NCBI GenBank assembly: GCA_913060515.1
Contig: CAJXRZ010000011.1
Location: 1 to 64,000 of the forward strand
DNA length: 64,000 nt
Direction: 5' to 3'
Source of the DNA: an uncultured Pseudomonadota bacterium
GTDB taxonomy: Bacteria > Myxococcota_A > UBA796 > CAJQPC01
Shown here in pieces: positions 26,230-35,243 of the stretch; position 1 is the first letter of the stretch, and every line of letters begins with the position of its first letter. A program made the position numbers and the translations under genes. The notes below the pieces were generated by a model. It made no database searches. It was not told the DNA's origin and saw only the letters and a list, made by a program, of their open reading frames with translations.

Positions 26230-28218
26230 ATGGCGGACAGCCCCATCCTGACCTTTGAGGTCTACCGAGACAGCACCTTCCTCTTCCGCGAAGACTTGTC
26301 CGCGGAGAGCATCACCATCGGCAAGGGCCCTGCAGCAATGCTGCGGGTCGAAGAAGAGGCCCTCCAGGACCTCCAAGCCGTGGTCAACGTCAACGACGAC
26401 GGCAGCGTTCAGCTGCTCGACCTCGTAGGCGAAGGCACCAAGGTGAACGGGTCCGGCGTTGTGAACGCCAGCCTGAACAACGGCGACACCATCGAGATCG
26501 GAAACATCCGCATCGTCGTTGGCATCTCCGGCGCCAGCGAGTTCGATGACGAAGAGGCCACTCAGATGGTTCGCGCCCCAGAGGCCGGCGAGCACATCGA
26601 AGACGAAGCCACCGATCACGGCGGCGGCGACAAGAGTGGATTCGCGTTGAAGAGCAAGGACGAGGTTTCGGCCGACGCCGCTGCCTCTGTCAGCGACTAC
26701 GACTCGGAAGAGGCCTACACCGAAGACGTGATGGCTTTCATCATGCGCTTTGGCTCCGGCCAGTCGGATGTTGGAAACGACACCAAGCTCGCTCCCGTGC
26801 TCGAGGTCTCCCAGATCTGGGGCGACCAAGTTGTGGACACCAAGCACTACGGCAAGGGCGGCAAGCCTGTCACCGTCGGTACGGCCACCGGACAGCGTCT
26901 GCGCCTCCTGAGCCACCCCTTCGGTTGGGGCCCTGACTTCTTGCCTGGCGTCCTCTGGTTGACCGGCGGAATTGTCAGCGCCACCCCTGAGTGGAAGAAC
27001 GAGTTCTACGTTCCCCCAGAGGACGTCGCTGAGGAGGGCTACAAGCTCTTCACTTCCAGCGGCGGAAGCTGGACCGCGAACATCTCGGACAAGTGGGGAG
27101 GCTTCGTCGACATCGGCGAACAGCGCCACACCATCCAAGAGCTCATCGAGTCTGGTAAGGCCACTGGTGGCGGCGGAAGCTACTCCATCGAGATCACCGA
27201 TGACACCCGCCTGGTCATTGACCTGGGCAACGTGGTGTTCTTCGCTCAGATGGTGCCGGCCTCCAAGGCCATCGTGTCCAAGGTCACCGACAACCTGGAC
27301 TACCCATTCCTGGGCATCATGACCTTCACCATCTTCCTGGGCCTCATGGCCGGAATCTTGGTGTGGAACGCTCCTCCAAGCAAGAGCACGGGTCTCAACG
27401 AGATCCCTGACCGCTTTGTTGAGCTCCTGCTTGAGGAGCCTCCTCCCGAGCCTCCCAAGGAGAAGTCCAAGCCTTCCGCAAACCCGGACGCAGGCGAGGG
27501 CGCCAAGGCCAAGCGGGAAGAGGGCAAGGTCGGTAAGAAAGACGCCAAGATGGACCGTGCCAAGGGCAACAAGGTCGAGATGAACAAGCGTCAGATCGAC
27601 AAGGAAATCGCAGAGAACGCTGGTGTTCTCGGTGCAATGCGCGAGGGTGCAGAGATGGATGGAGTCTTCGGCTCCTCCGGTCTGAACTCCGACATCGCAG
27701 GTGGCATTGGTGGCCTCATTGGCGCCAAGGGCACCCAGATTGGTTCCGGCGGACTGGGCTCACGTGGCTCCGGTCTCGGTGGCGGTGGTACCGCTGAGGG
27801 CCTCGGTGGCCTGGGTACCAAGGGCCGTGGGTCGGGCTCCTCGGGCTACGGCACCGGTGGCGGCAACTTCGGCGCCAAGGGCGACGGCGGTATCGGCCGA
27901 ATCGGTGGTGATCCAATCATCCTCGGTGCACTGGACAAGAGCCTGATTGACCAAGTCATCAAGCGCAACATGAACCAGATCCGCTACTGCTACCAGCGTG
28001 AGCTGACCAAGAACCCGTCCCTGGGCGGAAAGATCGTGGTCAAGTTCGTCATCGCCAAGGACGGCTCGGTTTCCTCCGCGTCGACCAAGGCAACGACCAT
28101 GAACAACAAGGCCGTTGAGAACTGCATCAACGGGCGATTCATGCGCTTCAAGTTCCCAGAGCCCAAGGGCGGCGGCATCGTCATCGTGTCCTACCCCTTC
28201 ATCTTCTCCCCAGGCTGA
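26230..28218 (+). CDS. gltG: FHA-domain envelope-spanning protein, GltG/PglI (NfsG)-like
   Basis: A 662-residue inner-membrane protein. Cytoplasmic part: an FHA-like domain at about 5-100 (phosphothreonine reader), an acidic linker, and a second conserved domain at about 195-340 (LEVSQIWGDQVVDTKHYGKG). One membrane helix lies at about 358-380. Periplasmic part: a Pro/Lys-rich stretch, a Gly-rich linker (about 490-565), and the AgmX/PglI C-terminal domain (about 570-662), marked by NMNQIRYCYQRELTKNPSLG and FPEPKGGGIVIVSYPFIFSP. This TonB-like tail is thought to transmit motor force to outer-membrane partners. The combination is diagnostic of GltG/NfsG. ATG 26230 has GAGG seven bases upstream. 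Confidence 0.9.
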   Translation: MADSPILTFEVYRDSTFLFREDLSAESITIGKGPAAMLRVEEEALQDLQAVVNVNDDGSVQLLDLVGEGTKVNGSGVVNASLNNGDTIEIGNIRIVVGISGASEFDDEEATQMVRAPEAGEHIEDEATDHGGGDKSGFALKSKDEVSADAAASVSDYDSEEAYTEDVMAFIMRFGSGQSDVGNDTKLAPVLEVSQIWGDQVVDTKHYGKGGKPVTVGTATGQRLRLLSHPFGWGPDFLPGVLWLTGGIVSATPEWKNEFYVPPEDVAEEGYKLFTSSGGSWTANISDKWGGFVDIGEQRHTIQELIESGKATGGGGSYSIEITDDTRLVIDLGNVVFFAQMVPASKAIVSKVTDNLDYPFLGIMTFTIFLGLMAGILVWNAPPSKSTGLNEIPDRFVELLLEEPPPEPPKEKSKPSANPDAGEGAKAKREEGKVGKKDAKMDRAKGNKVEMNKRQIDKEIAENAGVLGAMREGAEMDGVFGSSGLNSDIAGGIGGLIGAKGTQIGSGGLGSRGSGLGGGGTAEGLGGLGTKGRGSGSSGYGTGGGNFGAKGDGGIGRIGGDPIILGALDKSLIDQVIKRNMNQIRYCYQRELTKNPSLGGKIVVKFVIAKDGSVSSASTKATTMNNKAVENCINGRFMRFKFPEPKGGGIVIVSYPFIFSPG

Positions 28219-28234
28219 TCCAGTCGGTTGAGAG

Positions 28235-28271
28235 AACAACTTGGGCTCGGCTTCGGCCGGGCCCTTGTTGC
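28235..28271 (+). terminator. Candidate terminator after the gltG-like gene
   Basis: Nested stem AACAA...TTGTT around GGGC-TCGGC, a TTCG tetraloop and GCCGG-GCCC. The stem is strong but the T run is weak. Confidence 0.6.
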
Positions 28272-28296
28272 ATCCTGCGGCCCCCGCCGCTTTATG
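28268..28296 (+). promoter_or_regulatory. Candidate promoter for the barrel gene at 28359
   Basis: TTGCAT, 17 bases, TTTATG. The -10 lies inside an inverted repeat CGCTTT/AAAGCG (28289-28306), which could be an operator. Confidence 0.35.
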
Positions 28297-28358
28297 TTAG
28301 AAAGCGTGGCCAGAGTGGGACTCGTCCCCCTTCCCGCTGAACGTTTCGAGGTAGCTGA

Positions 28359-29081
28359 ATGTCTCTTTCCGTGTCCTTCGCCCTGCTCTCCGGCTTGGTG
28401 TCGACCCCTGCGATGGCTCAAGGCCTCGACGGCCTCGACGATCCCATCGAGGAGGAGGCCAGAAAGCCCAAGAAGGACGAAGTCGTCAAGGAGGTCAACA
28501 AGGGCCTCTACGCCAAGTCCAGCTTTGGTGCCGCTGGCTACCTGCTTGATTTCAACGGCTTCCTCAAGACCGGAAGTGCCATCGGCTTGGCCGTTGGCAA
28601 GGACTTCGTGGATCAGGAAGAGATGTCCATGGCCTGGGAGGTCGCCTTGATTCAGGGCGTCCACAACGGCTGCAACTACGAGTACCAGGCAGATCTCATC
28701 TGCGCGGGCAACAAGGGCGGCACGGCTCCCTCTCCCTACATCCAGGGCGACACCCGTACCTACTCTCTGCTGGCCAACTACGAGTTCAGTAAGTACCCAA
28801 CCCGGCGTGTGGGCATTGGTTTCCGTGCAGGCGGTGGCGTTCTCTTCGCGCCTCTGCTGATGGACGCTGCTGCGTACGAGCGCGACGTGCTCGCCGGCAC
28901 TTGGGGCGTCGCGGATCCTGGGTACCACAGCGGGGCACACCCGGTCGCCTTTGGTGGCTTGACCTTCGAGTACTACAGCAAGCTCTCTCACTTCAGTGTG
29001 GGCGTTGACGCCGACGTGTTCTACGCGATCGGCTTCGACTTGGGCTTCAACGGTACCGGCTACTTCAAGTACACCTTCTGA
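28359..29081 (+). CDS. Outer-membrane beta-barrel protein, GltH/NfsH or CglE-like
   Basis: A 240-residue exported protein with a signal peptide (cut near AMA-QGLD), a short charged linker, then strands typical of an eight- to twelve-strand barrel, ending in YFKYTF with a terminal Phe. Conserved-looking blocks include MAWEVALIQGVHNGCNYEYQ, IGFRAGGGVLFAPLLMD and EYYSKLSHFSVGVDADVFY. I associate these with the CglE-type barrel of myxobacterial gliding clusters. By order it occupies the H position of nfsA-H. It has its own candidate promoter. The exact family is uncertain between GltH and CglE. Confidence 0.68.
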   Translation: MSLSVSFALLSGLVSTPAMAQGLDGLDDPIEEEARKPKKDEVVKEVNKGLYAKSSFGAAGYLLDFNGFLKTGSAIGLAVGKDFVDQEEMSMAWEVALIQGVHNGCNYEYQADLICAGNKGGTAPSPYIQGDTRTYSLLANYEFSKYPTRRVGIGFRAGGGVLFAPLLMDAAAYERDVLAGTWGVADPGYHSGAHPVAFGGLTFEYYSKLSHFSVGVDADVFYAIGFDLGFNGTGYFKYTF

Positions 29082-29162
29082 GAGACAGCCTCCTTGGAGG
29101 CAAGCTCTTGCACCGCAGCCCCTTCCTGGGGCTGTTTTTGTATGTGTCCGTGCTGCAAAGAT

Positions 29163-29191
29163 TTGGCGAAGCCAGACTTCTGCGCTACTCT
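29163..29191 (+). promoter_or_regulatory. Candidate promoter for the lipoprotein gene at 29260
   Basis: TTGGCG, 17 bases, TACTCT. Shares the exact 11-mer TGCGCTACTCT with the promoter candidate at 25829-25857. Confidence 0.45.
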
Positions 29192-29259
29192 TCGCGACGG
29201 CACCGAAGCGACTCCTCAACAAGGGGTCGTGTCACTTTATGGTTTCTGGAGAGATCGCC

Positions 29260-30366
29260 ATGCGCGCCCTTGCACTTCTGCCCTTGCTTCTGGTCCTTCC
29301 CGCATGTGGACTTGACCCCGTCACGGGTCCCACCGGGGAAGAGGGCCCCGTGAGCTACGGCGCGCTGACCCTGAGCCAAGAGTCGGTCGACTTTGGCAAT
29401 GTGTCCCCCGACGACTCTGGTGTGGTCACCCTGACCCTCACCAACACCGGCGACATTCCAATGGGCATCCTGGATGCTCAGATTGATACCAGCTTCTTCC
29501 TCGTCGAAGACGCTGCCAACATGCTGCCTGCCGAGATCGCTGCGGGTGGTGACTTGGCCATGAACTTGGTGTTCACTCCTGACCGCGAGATGGACTTCGA
29601 GGGGACGCTGACCATCATCACGGACTCGGCAGCGGCCAGCGAGATCTCCGTCGATCTACGGGGCTCCGGTACCGAAGTCGTGGACACGGGTGACAACCCA
29701 TCGGGCGGCCAACTCAGCTTGTCGGTGAGCTCGGTCGACTTTGGCGATGCTGAGATCGGAGAGATCACCTCCTCTCCCCTGAGCATTACCAACACCGGCG
29801 ACGAAGATGTACTCATCATCAACTTCGAGGGCTCCAACTCCGAGTGGGGCTACGGTGGTGAGCTTGCGCTTCCATACGTTCTCGGCGCGGGCCAGACACG
29901 GGACGTCTCCCTGACCGTTGAACCAGTCGCTGAGAAGTCGATCAACGGAACCATCACCCTCCTCTCAGACGCCACCGGCGGCGACATCGAGATCCCCGTG
30001 AGCGCAGTTGGCGTCGACCTCTGCGACATCTGCGCTCCAATCTTGGAGTTGATCTGCGATGAGTGCGGCTCTGGCGGAAACTTGGTGCTCAGCAACCTCA
30101 CCAAGACCAAGTCCTTCACGATGGTCAACTACGGGGACGAGCCTCTGATCATCGACAACGTGGTCTTCGACTACACGAACACGGACTGTCCCGTCACGAT
30201 GTCTGGCTGGGGCGGCTCAAAGACGCTCTCTCCCGGCTCGACGCACGACCTGACTTTCACGGGCTCGAAGGCCGGAACGGCCTCCTGCATCGCAGCCATG
30301 GGAGAGGTCAACATCTCCTCCAATGGTGGCTCCGCGACCCAGAAGATTCAAGCAAGCTTCTTCTAG
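29260..30366 (+). CDS. Choice-of-anchor D (ASH/HYDIN-type) lipoprotein
   Basis: A 368-residue lipoprotein with lipobox LVLPAC (Cys 16). Two or three Ig-like choice-of-anchor D domains follow (about 35-140, 145-250 and 260-365). Two of them begin with the motif SVDFGNV or SVDFGDA and contain LTNTGD or ITNTGD. A Cys-rich stretch (CDICAPILELICDECGSG, about 248-265) may form disulfides. ATG 29260 is chosen because the lipobox then falls at normal distance and GGAGAG lies upstream. It closes the Glt/Nfs-like region and shares a promoter motif with it, so it may be a surface partner, but this is inference. Confidence 0.8.
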   Translation: MRALALLPLLLVLPACGLDPVTGPTGEEGPVSYGALTLSQESVDFGNVSPDDSGVVTLTLTNTGDIPMGILDAQIDTSFFLVEDAANMLPAEIAAGGDLAMNLVFTPDREMDFEGTLTIITDSAAASEISVDLRGSGTEVVDTGDNPSGGQLSLSVSSVDFGDAEIGEITSSPLSITNTGDEDVLIINFEGSNSEWGYGGELALPYVLGAGQTRDVSLTVEPVAEKSINGTITLLSDATGGDIEIPVSAVGVDLCDICAPILELICDECGSGGNLVLSNLTKTKSFTMVNYGDEPLIIDNVVFDYTNTDCPVTMSGWGGSKTLSPGSTHDLTFTGSKAGTASCIAAMGEVNISSNGGSATQKIQASFF

Positions 30367-30388
30367 CCCACAGCTTCCCCTCGGGATC

Positions 30389-30417
30389 TTGCCCTGAAGC
30401 AGCCACCGCGCTACATG
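30389..30417 (+). promoter_or_regulatory. Candidate promoter for rplC
   Basis: TTGCCC, 17 bases, TACATG in a GCGCTACATG context, 85 bases before the start codon. Confidence 0.4.
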
Positions 30418-30501
30418 CCGCCGGCTGCGCAGGACATCCCTGCACACACCCCACCGTAAGACGGCCGCCCGGATGGCAGTCGTCCAATGCGAGGTTCAGA
30501 C

Positions 30502-31143
30502 ATGAACAAGAACACTGGCATCCTCGGCCGTAAGATCGGCATGACCCAATTCTTCAATGACAAGGGACAGATCGAGCCTGTCACCGTCGTCGAGGCTGGC
30601 CCCATCGTCGTGACCCAGGTCAAGACCACCGAGACCGACGGCTACAACGCCATTCAGGTTGGATTCGCCACTCAGAAAGAGCAGCGCGTGACCAAGGCCC
30701 TCAAGGGTCACTTCGCCAAGGCTGGCGTCGCTCCTACCAAGCTGCTCCGTGAGTTCCGCATGGACGACGTGAGCGCCTACTCGGTCGGCCAGCAGATCAC
30801 CGTTGGTGAAGTGTTCACGGTCGGCCAGAAGATCGACGTCACCGGTACCAGCAAGGGTCGCGGCTTCTCCGGCGTCATGAAGCGTCACAACTTCGCCGGC
30901 TTCATCCGCAGCCACGGTACCCATGAGTTCTTCCGTCATGGTGGTTCTTTGGGTACTCGCCTGACCCCTGGCCACGTCGCCAAGGGCAAGAAGATGCCTG
31001 GTCACGAAGGTGACAAGCGCACCACCGTGCAGAACCTCGTTGTCGCCAAGATCGACGCCGAGAACAACCTGCTCTTCATCCGCGGCGGCATCCCCGGTGC
31101 TCGCAACAAGCTGGTGATGGTACGAGGCGCAGTCAAGGCCTGA
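30502..31143 (+). CDS. rplC: 50S ribosomal protein L3
   Basis: A 213-residue ribosomal protein that binds 23S rRNA near the peptidyl-transferase centre and nucleates 50S assembly. Recognisable L3 blocks are GILGRKIGMTQFFNDKG, VDVTGTSKGRGF-like (IDVTGTSKGRGFSGVMKRHN), the central loop HGTHEFFRHGGSLGTRLTPG and KKMPGHEGDKRTTVQN. ATG 30502 has GAGG seven bases upstream. An ATG 15 bases earlier has none. The gene stands alone, with no rpsJ before it and no rplD, rplW or rplB after it, although L3 normally sits second in the S10 operon. Confidence 0.95.
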   Translation: MNKNTGILGRKIGMTQFFNDKGQIEPVTVVEAGPIVVTQVKTTETDGYNAIQVGFATQKEQRVTKALKGHFAKAGVAPTKLLREFRMDDVSAYSVGQQITVGEVFTVGQKIDVTGTSKGRGFSGVMKRHNFAGFIRSHGTHEFFRHGGSLGTRLTPGHVAKGKKMPGHEGDKRTTVQNLVVAKIDAENNLLFIRGGIPGARNKLVMVRGAVKA

Positions 31144-31165
31144 TTCCAGACCTTGCGCAACCCGG

Positions 31166-31191
31166 AACGCCGGCCCTCTGGGTCGGCGTTT
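31166..31191 (+). terminator. Candidate terminator after rplC
   Basis: Stem AACGCCG/CGGCGTT with an 11-base loop, then TTCG-type sequence. The T run is short. Confidence 0.5.
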
Positions 31192-31248
31192 CGTGCTCTG
31201 GGGTCCAAGGCGGGTGTTAGAACAGGAGCCCACAAGGAGGGCGACCCC

Positions 31249-31944
31249 GTGAACAAGGTCTTCTCGTCCGCCGCGGAAGCGGTGGCGGACATCCCGAACG
31301 ATGCAGTGCTCATGGCCGGTGGCTTCGGCCTCTGCGGCATCCCCGAGACGCTTATCGCAGCCCTGGTCCAGGCCGGCCCCACCGGTCTCACCTTCATCTC
31401 CAACAACGCAGGCGTGGACGACTTCGGCCTCGGGCTCCTGCTCCAGACGCGCCAGATCAAGAAGATGATCAGCAGCTACGTCGGTGAGAACAAGACCTTC
31501 GAGCGCCAGTATCTGGATGGAGAGCTGGAGGTTGAGCTCACTCCACAGGGCACTCTGGCTGAACGCATCCGAGCTGGCGGCGCTGGCATCCCGGCCTTCT
31601 ACACCCCGACCGGGGTTGGAACGCTCGTCGCCGAAGGCAAGGAAACCCGCGAGTTCGATGGTCGCACTTTCGTGATGGAGCGCGCCCTCACCGCCGACTT
31701 CGCCTTCGTAAAGGCCTGGAAGGCCGACACGCACGGCAACCTGGTTTTCCGCAAGACCGCACGGAACTTCAATCCCACGATGGCCATGGCCGCACGGGTC
31801 ACCATCGCCGAAGTCGAGGAGCTGGTGCAACCAGGAGAACTCGATCCCGACCACGTCCACACAAGCGGGATCTTCGTCCAGCGCGTGATTCAGGGCGTGA
31901 ACTACGAGAAGCGCATCGAGCGCCGCACTGTGCAGGAGGGCTAA
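31249..31944 (+). CDS. scoA: 3-oxoacid CoA-transferase subunit A
   Basis: A 231-residue alpha subunit of a family I CoA-transferase, which moves CoA from succinyl-CoA to acetoacetate or a similar acid. The CoA-binding glycine motif is visible as [16 protein letters not shown], followed by [16 protein letters not shown] and [16 protein letters not shown] 31249 is chosen for AAGGAGG eight bases upstream. The beta subunit follows after 2 bases. Substrate could be acetoacetate (ScoA, AtoD-like) or another short acid. Confidence 0.9.
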   Translation: MNKVFSSAAEAVADIPNDAVLMAGGFGLCGIPETLIAALVQAGPTGLTFISNNAGVDDFGLGLLLQTRQIKKMISSYVGENKTFERQYLDGELEVELTPQGTLAERIRAGGAGIPAFYTPTGVGTLVAEGKETREFDGRTFVMERALTADFAFVKAWKADTHGNLVFRKTARNFNPTMAMAARVTIAEVEELVQPGELDPDHVHTSGIFVQRVIQGVNYEKRIERRTVQEG

Positions 31945-31946
31945 GC

Positions 31947-32603
<657 letters not shown>

Positions 32604-32610
32604 GCACCAT

Positions 32611-32634
32611 CTACCGCATCAACCGATGCGGTAG
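32611..32634. terminator. Stem-loop at the scoB/guaB convergence
   Basis: A perfect 10-base stem CTACCGCATC/GATGCGGTAG with a four-base loop lies between the convergent genes and includes the last codons of guaB. No T run on either side, so it may stabilise 3' ends or end transcription weakly. Confidence 0.5.
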
Positions 32635-34091
32635 TTGGGCGCCTCTTCCGTGATGGTCACGTCATGGACGTGGCTCTCACGCAAGCCGCTGGAAGACATG
32701 CGCACAAAGCGTGTGTCCTCTTGCATGGCCTGAATGTTGGCGGAGCCGGTGTAGCCCATGCTGGCCCGGAGTCCGCCGACCAGCTGATACACCACGTCTG
32801 CGACGGGCCCCTTGTAGGGCACCCGACCCGAGATGCCTTCAGGCACAAGCTTGCGGGTAGCAGCTTCGGGGTCGCCAAGGGCAAGCTCCTGGAAGTAGCG
32901 GTCCGCTGAGCCAGCCTTCATCGCTTCCATCGAGCCCATGCCCCGGTAGCGCTTGAAACGGCGTCCACCGAGCAAGACGACCTCTCCGGGGGCCTCGCTG
33001 GTGCCTGCGAGCAGTGAGCCGATCATCACGGAGTCCGCTCCGGCGGCAATGGCCTTGGCCACGTCACCAGAGAACTTGATCCCGCCATCCGCGATCACAG
33101 GGACACCGTGCTTCTTGGCGACCTCGGTACAGTCAGCGATCGCGCTGAGCTGTGGCACGCCGACGCCTGCGACGACGCGGGTGGTGCAGATGGACCCAGG
33201 TCCGATTCCCACCTTGATGGCGCTCGCTCCGGCCTTGATGCACGCCAAGGCGGCCTCGGCTGTGGCGATGTTGCCGACGATCAGACGCAGACTTGGCCAA
33301 GTCTGGCGCGCGGCCTCGGCGGCACGCAAGACGCCTGCGCTGTGCCCATGCGCCGTATCGATCACCACTGCATCGACCCCGGCGTCAACCAGCGCCTGAA
33401 TGCGCGCATCTTGTCCCGGCCCCACGGCAGCAGCGCAGCGCAAGCGGCCTCGGCTGTCGGTGACGGCCAAGGGGTACATCGTCGTGAGCTCGATGTCCTT
33501 GATGGTAATCAGGCCCTTGAGCAGCCCACCAGAGTCCACGACGAGCAGCTTTTCGATCTTGTGCCGCTGCATCAACTCCTTGCAGCGTTCCAGGTTGGTG
33601 CCCGGAGGAACCGTCACCAGGCTCTCTGCCGTCATCACATCCCGGACCGGAAGGTCATGGCGCTTCTCGAAGCGTAGATCCCGGTTTGTCAGGATGCCAA
33701 CCGCACGTCCGTCGACTGTCACAGGCACGCCTGAGATGCTGTGTTGACGCATCAAGGTACGCGCCTGACCGATGGAATCCCCAGGACGTACGGTGATCGG
33801 GTCCACAATCACGCCCGTGACGGCGCGCTTGACATGGGCCACCTGGGCGGCCTGGGCCTCGGGGCTGAAGTTCTTGTGGATCACCCCCATGCCTCCAGTC
33901 CGGGCCATCGAGATCGCCGTGTTGGCCTCGGTGACGGTGTCCATCGCGCTGCTGAGAAGCGGGATGTTGAGCCGCAAGTCCGCGGTCAATTGAGTAGAGA
34001 CATCGACCTCATTGGGCAACACGCTGGATGCAGCGGGCTGAAGCAAGACGTCGTCGAAAGTGAGGGCCAGGCGGGGCTGCTTCTCGAGCAT
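32619..34091 (-). CDS. guaB: Inosine-5'-monophosphate dehydrogenase
   Basis: A 490-residue IMPDH that oxidises IMP to XMP with NAD, the committed step of GMP synthesis. The TIM barrel is interrupted by two CBS domains (about 95-205, with [16 protein letters not shown] and [20 protein letters not shown]). The active-site loop [11 protein letters not shown] carries the catalytic Cys, and [13 protein letters not shown] is the flap region. ATG 34091 is chosen for GGAG six bases upstream, and the chain begins as in other IMPDHs ([13 protein letters not shown]). The gene is convergent with scoB. Confidence 0.96.
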   Translation of the reverse strand: MLEKQPRLALTFDDVLLQPAASSVLPNEVDVSTQLTADLRLNIPLLSSAMDTVTEANTAISMARTGGMGVIHKNFSPEAQAAQVAHVKRAVTGVIVDPITVRPGDSIGQARTLMRQHSISGVPVTVDGRAVGILTNRDLRFEKRHDLPVRDVMTAESLVTVPPGTNLERCKELMQRHKIEKLLVVDSGGLLKGLITIKDIELTTMYPLAVTDSRGRLRCAAAVGPGQDARIQALVDAGVDAVVIDTAHGHSAGVLRAAEAARQTWPSLRLIVGNIATAEAALACIKAGASAIKVGIGPGSICTTRVVAGVGVPQLSAIADCTEVAKKHGVPVIADGGIKFSGDVAKAIAAGADSVMIGSLLAGTSEAPGEVVLLGGRRFKRYRGMGSMEAMKAGSADRYFQELALGDPEAATRKLVPEGISGRVPYKGPVADVVYQLVGGLRASMGYTGSANIQAMQEDTRFVRMSSSGLRESHVHDVTITEEAPNYRIG

Positions 34092-34218
34092 TGGGGGCTC
34101 CTTTGCGCCGAGGTAACCGGGCAGCCGATGGTTCAGGAACAGGGACACGCAAGCGTTGCATCCGGGCCTAGGGAATGACGATTGAGCCCCGCGGGTCCTA
34201 AAGGGGCCTCACAGGCGG

Positions 34219-34247
34219 TTGACATGGTTCCAGCCATGCTCTAAAAC
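34219..34247 (+). promoter_or_regulatory. Sigma70-type promoter of the TRAP operon
   Basis: A perfect TTGACA, 17-base spacer and TAAAAC, 64 bases before the first gene. Confidence 0.65.
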
Positions 34248-34310
34248 CGCGCTAACACCCACGCTCACGCCCGATCCACGGGCAATAGAGCGATGTTTTC
34301 TGGAGAGGAC

Positions 34311-35189
34311 ATGCAACGACTTTGGATTCTGGCCCCGGCACTTGCACTCACGCTTACCGCTTGCGGCAAGAAGCAGACTGGCACCTACGAGGTCGCTGAG
34401 GCCGCAGAAGCAGCCCAGGGCAGCAACGTAGAGCTGCTCGTGGCTGGCGCAGACGCCCTCTGGGAGAAGCGCGGAGAGGAGGCTTCCCTCAAGCAGTCCC
34501 TGGCTGGCTACGAAGGCGTGCTGGCAGTGGACCCCACCAACCGCCATGCCTACAACCGCCTGGTTCGCGGGTACTACTTCCTGGGTGACGGTGTGCTCAC
34601 CGACCCAGACGCCAAGAGCGCTGCCTGGGACACCTCCGTGACCTGGGGCAAGAAGTGCCTGGCTCTGAACTCTGACTTTGTGGTCCGAGTCGAAGCCGGC
34701 GAGGGCGAAGGCCCTGCAGGCGCAGCGTTCACCAAGGACGACGTCCCTTGCATGTACTGGATGGCTTCGGCCCTGGGCAAGTGGGCCCGCGCAGAGAGCC
34801 TGGCCACGATCCTGCAGTACAAGGACCAAATCTACATGTGGATGGGGTACCTGGACACTCTGGACAACGAGTTCTTCTACACCGCCTCCTCCCGCTACCT
34901 GGGCGCCTACTGGGCCGCACTGCCCAGCTTCGCAGGCCAGGACCTGGACAAGTCCGAGGAGTTCTTCAAGGCCGCCATCGAGGCGAACCCAGACCACTTC
35001 GGCAACCGCGTCCTTTACGCTGACTACTGGGCCAAAAAGACACAGAACAAGGCCATATTCACGGAGCAGCTCACCTACGTGGTGAACGGCGACGTGAACG
35101 TGATCCCAAGCTTGGTGCCCGAGCAAGCTGCCGAGCAGGCCAAGGCGCAGTTCCTCTTGGACAACATCGACGAGTACTTCGCCGAGTAG
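34311..35189 (+). CDS. TRAP-associated lipoprotein TatT (T-component)
   Basis: A 292-residue lipoprotein with lipobox TLTAC (Cys 14), then helical TPR-like repeats, including QSLAGYEGVLAVDPTNRHAY and KSEEFFKAAIEANPDHFGNR. This matches the TatT family, periplasmic TPR lipoproteins encoded with some TRAP transporters that form a trimer and bind the substrate-binding protein. The genes that follow, DctP and a fused DctQM, make the TPAT-TRAP layout complete. ATG 34311 lies just after TGGAGAGGAC. A longer frame upstream would break the lipobox distance. Confidence 0.85.
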   Translation: MQRLWILAPALALTLTACGKKQTGTYEVAEAAEAAQGSNVELLVAGADALWEKRGEEASLKQSLAGYEGVLAVDPTNRHAYNRLVRGYYFLGDGVLTDPDAKSAAWDTSVTWGKKCLALNSDFVVRVEAGEGEGPAGAAFTKDDVPCMYWMASALGKWARAESLATILQYKDQIYMWMGYLDTLDNEFFYTASSRYLGAYWAALPSFAGQDLDKSEEFFKAAIEANPDHFGNRVLYADYWAKKTQNKAIFTEQLTYVVNGDVNVIPSLVPEQAAEQAKAQFLLDNIDEYFAE

Positions 35190-35243
35190 TCCGGTCCTTC
35201 GCCGCGGCCACAGCCGACCCTACATCTTCCTGGAGACGATTCT

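Noticed and set aside
27700-27900. Gly-codon repeats as a non-coding repeat region
   Set aside because: They are the in-frame Gly-rich linker of the GltG-like protein, a family feature.
34293-34310. An earlier ATG for the TatT lipoprotein
   Set aside because: It would add six residues before the signal and has no ribosome-binding site, whereas 34311 gives a normal lipobox distance.
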